DNA of 5,560 nucleotides from an uncultured Clostridia bacterium (GTDB taxonomy: Bacteria; Bacillota; Clostridia; Oscillospirales; CAG-272), in contig CAMGCN010000085.1 of assembly GCA_946040935.1 (NCBI GenBank), positions 1-5,560 on the forward strand, written 5' to 3'. This document shows, in pieces, positions 4,228-5,560 of this stretch. The position numbers were made by a program, and so were the translations under genes. Numbering within the stretch: position 1 is the stretch's first letter; each line of letters begins with the position of its first letter. Below the pieces are notes generated by a model that had not been told where the DNA came from, made no database searches, and saw only the letters and a program-made list of their open reading frames with translations.

Positions 4228-5560
4228 TTGCTCTCCTCCTTTTTCGTCTGCGCTTCGGCGACTTTCTTTGCCATTTGAGCTTCTTTTATCTTTCCCTTCG
4301 CCGTGCGAATGTGCTGTACTATCGGCACTCCGCCCGGGCAAACATAAGTACAACAGCCGCATTCCACACAGCTCATCACGTCAAATTCAGTACACTTTTC
4401 CATATCGTTCTTTTGTGAGAAAGCGGCAAGATACAGAGGCATAAGATGCATGGGACATGCCGAAACGCACATACCGCATCTGATACAACTGTAATGCTCT
4501 TTCGGTTTAGGTGCAAGATCCTCGGAAAAGACGAGAACCGCCGATGTCGTTTTGGTAACGGGAGAAGTGATGTCCCACTGCGCCTGTCCCATCATAGGTC
4601 CGCCGTTTATAAGCTTTTTGGGAGTTTTTTTCAGCCCTCCGCAAAACTCGATAAGGTCGGAAAGAGACGTTCCTATCGGCACAAGTACGTTTTTAGGCAT
4701 CTTCAGGCAGTCGCCGTCAACGGTGACAGTACGCTCTATAACAGGCATTCCGTGAGCGAAAGCATTGTAAATGCACGCGGTCGTTTCAGCATTGAAAATC
4801 ACGCATCCCGCGTCTGCAGGAAGCTTGCCGACGGGCAGCTGTTTTCCCGTTATCACATATATGAGCTGACGCTCGTCGCCCTGAGGATACTTTGTAGGCA
4901 GAACTTTTACGTTTATCATTTCGTCATTTACGAGAAGCTCTTCAAATTTATTAGCTGCGTCCAGCTTGTTATCCTCTATCGCAATAACCGCCTCTGTTAT
5001 ACCGAGCGCCTTGAGAAGCACCTTCGTTCCGTTGACTATCGCCGCGGGATTTTCAAGCATGAGTCGGTGGTTTGCCGTGATATACGGCTCGCATTCCGCA
5101 CAGTTTATTATCAGTTTGTCAACCTTGCCGAGCGCGCTTTCGATTTTCGCATAAGCCGGAAAACCTGCGCCTCCCATTCCGACTATACCCGCATTTTTTA
5201 CAACCGATATAATTTCCTCGGCAGATGTATCCAAAAGTGATTTTTCATACGGCTTTATATCGGGACAAAGTGTATTCAAATTGTCATTTTCTATTATTAC
5301 GGTGCGAACCGGCATACCTGTCGCGGTATGACGGACAACGATATCCTTTACTACACCTGAAACGCTCGAGTGAACAGGACAGCCAAGTCCCTTTGCCACC
5401 TCGCCGATAATCTGTCCTCGGGTTACTGTATCTCCCTTTTCAACGACAGGCGTGCAATGCGCTCCGATATGTTGAGAAAGAGGTATTGAGACAACAGCGG
5501 GAGCAGGCATACGCCGAATCTGCGCCTTCCGTGTATTTTTATGTTCATCTATATGTATTC
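4224..5560 (-). CDS. rnfC: RnfC, NADH-binding iron-sulfur flavoprotein subunit of the Rnf complex, 5' partial
   Basis: RnfC is the cytoplasmic subunit where NAD+ is reduced (or NADH oxidised). In the family it carries FMN and two 4Fe-4S clusters. Numbered from the internal Met at 5510, the protein shows a biotin/lipoyl-like N-terminal fold region (about 5-75), then GMGGAGFPAY at 111-120 and NCAECEPY at 136-143, both typical of the NADH/FMN-binding domain shared with NuoF. YPQGDERQLIY at 208-218 and NGGPMMG at 302-308 follow. Cluster sets are Cys342/345/348/352 and Cys381/384/387/391, then a Lys/Ala/Glu-rich tail. The frame continues upstream of 5510 to the edge and reads IHIDEHKNTRKAQIRR, matching the region just before the conserved PAP...IPLSQHIG segment of RnfC. 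The true start is therefore outside the window, probably by only about ten residues. The first complete codon is at 5558. The stop overlaps rnfD by 4 nt. Confidence 0.97.
   Translation of the reverse strand, partial: IHIDEHKNTRKAQIRRMPAPAVVSIPLSQHIGAHCTPVVEKGDTVTRGQIIGEVAKGLGCPVHSSVSGVVKDIVVRHTATGMPVRTVIIENDNLNTLCPDIKPYEKSLLDTSAEEIISVVKNAGIVGMGGAGFPAYAKIESALGKVDKLIINCAECEPYITANHRLMLENPAAIVNGTKVLLKALGITEAVIAIEDNKLDAANKFEELLVNDEMINVKVLPTKYPQGDERQLIYVITGKQLPVGKLPADAGCVIFNAETTACIYNAFAHGMPVIERTVTVDGDCLKMPKNVLVPIGTSLSDLIEFCGGLKKTPKKLINGGPMMGQAQWDITSPVTKTTSAVLVFSEDLAPKPKEHYSCIRCGMCVSACPMHLMPLYLAAFSQKNDMEKCTEFDVMSCVECGCCTYVCPGGVPIVQHIRTAKGKIKEAQMAKKVAEAQTKKEESK
4235..4240 (-). promoter_or_regulatory. 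Ribosome binding site of rnfD
   Basis: AGGAGG lies 7 nt before the ATG at 4227, within the C-terminal Lys/Glu codons of rnfC. It decides between this start and the longer frame open from 4362. Confidence 0.9.

Noticed and set aside
4446..5240. Long plus-strand frame of 264 codons opposite rnfC
   Set aside because: It lies wholly antisense to strongly conserved RnfC motifs. Its product is rich in Arg, Tyr, His and Ser with no recognisable domain, as expected from the reverse reading of a gene.
501..5560. Na+-translocating NADH:quinone reductase (Nqr) operon
   Set aside because: RnfD, G, E and A are homologous to Nqr subunits. The ferredoxin-rich RnfB, the two-cluster RnfC and the CDGEAB order identify Rnf, and no NqrA or NqrF is present.

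Overview
The window carries a nearly complete rnf operon on the minus strand, in the order rnfC-rnfD-rnfG-rnfE-rnfA-rnfB. Immediately downstream is a Sfp-type 4'-phosphopantetheinyl transferase gene. rnfC runs off the right edge, so its start and the operon promoter lie outside the window. The transferase runs off the left edge and shows no stop codon.

Organism: the gene order CDGEAB, the RnfB with several ferredoxin-like cysteine sets, the strong AGGAGG-type ribosome binding sites and the moderate base composition all suggest an anaerobic Clostridia-class Firmicute, perhaps a gut or fermentative lineage. This is an inference from family resemblance and no species can be named.

Layout from right to left, in the direction of transcription: rnfC (5560 to 4224, 5' partial), rnfD (4227 to 3241), rnfG (3251 to 2589), rnfE (2599 to 1961), rnfA (1964 to 1383), rnfB (1370 to 501), transferase (504 to 1, 3' partial). 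Coding is essentially continuous. The junctions are a 4-nt ATGA overlap (C/D), 11 nt (D/G), 11 nt (G/E), 4-nt ATGA (E/A), a 12-nt gap holding a strong ribosome binding site (A/B) and 4-nt ATGA (B/transferase). No stretch of 300 bases lacks a gene. No promoter, terminator, RNA gene, insertion sequence or CRISPR array was seen.

How the genes work together: Rnf is a membrane ferredoxin:NAD+ oxidoreductase that couples electron flow to Na+ or H+ export. RnfB takes electrons from reduced ferredoxin. RnfA and RnfE carry them through the membrane, the covalent flavins of RnfG and RnfD relay them, and RnfC delivers them to NAD+. The transferase has no known role in Rnf. It activates acyl or peptidyl carrier proteins and is probably just co-transcribed.

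The system is known, not new. The most distinctive local feature is an acidic six-heptad repeat tail on RnfG, encoded by six 21-bp units. The last unit also contains the ribosome binding site and start codon of rnfE. Two other points matter for annotation: the transferase is hidden because its frame is open at the window edge, and the longest-ORF starts of rnfC, rnfD and rnfE are all wrong.
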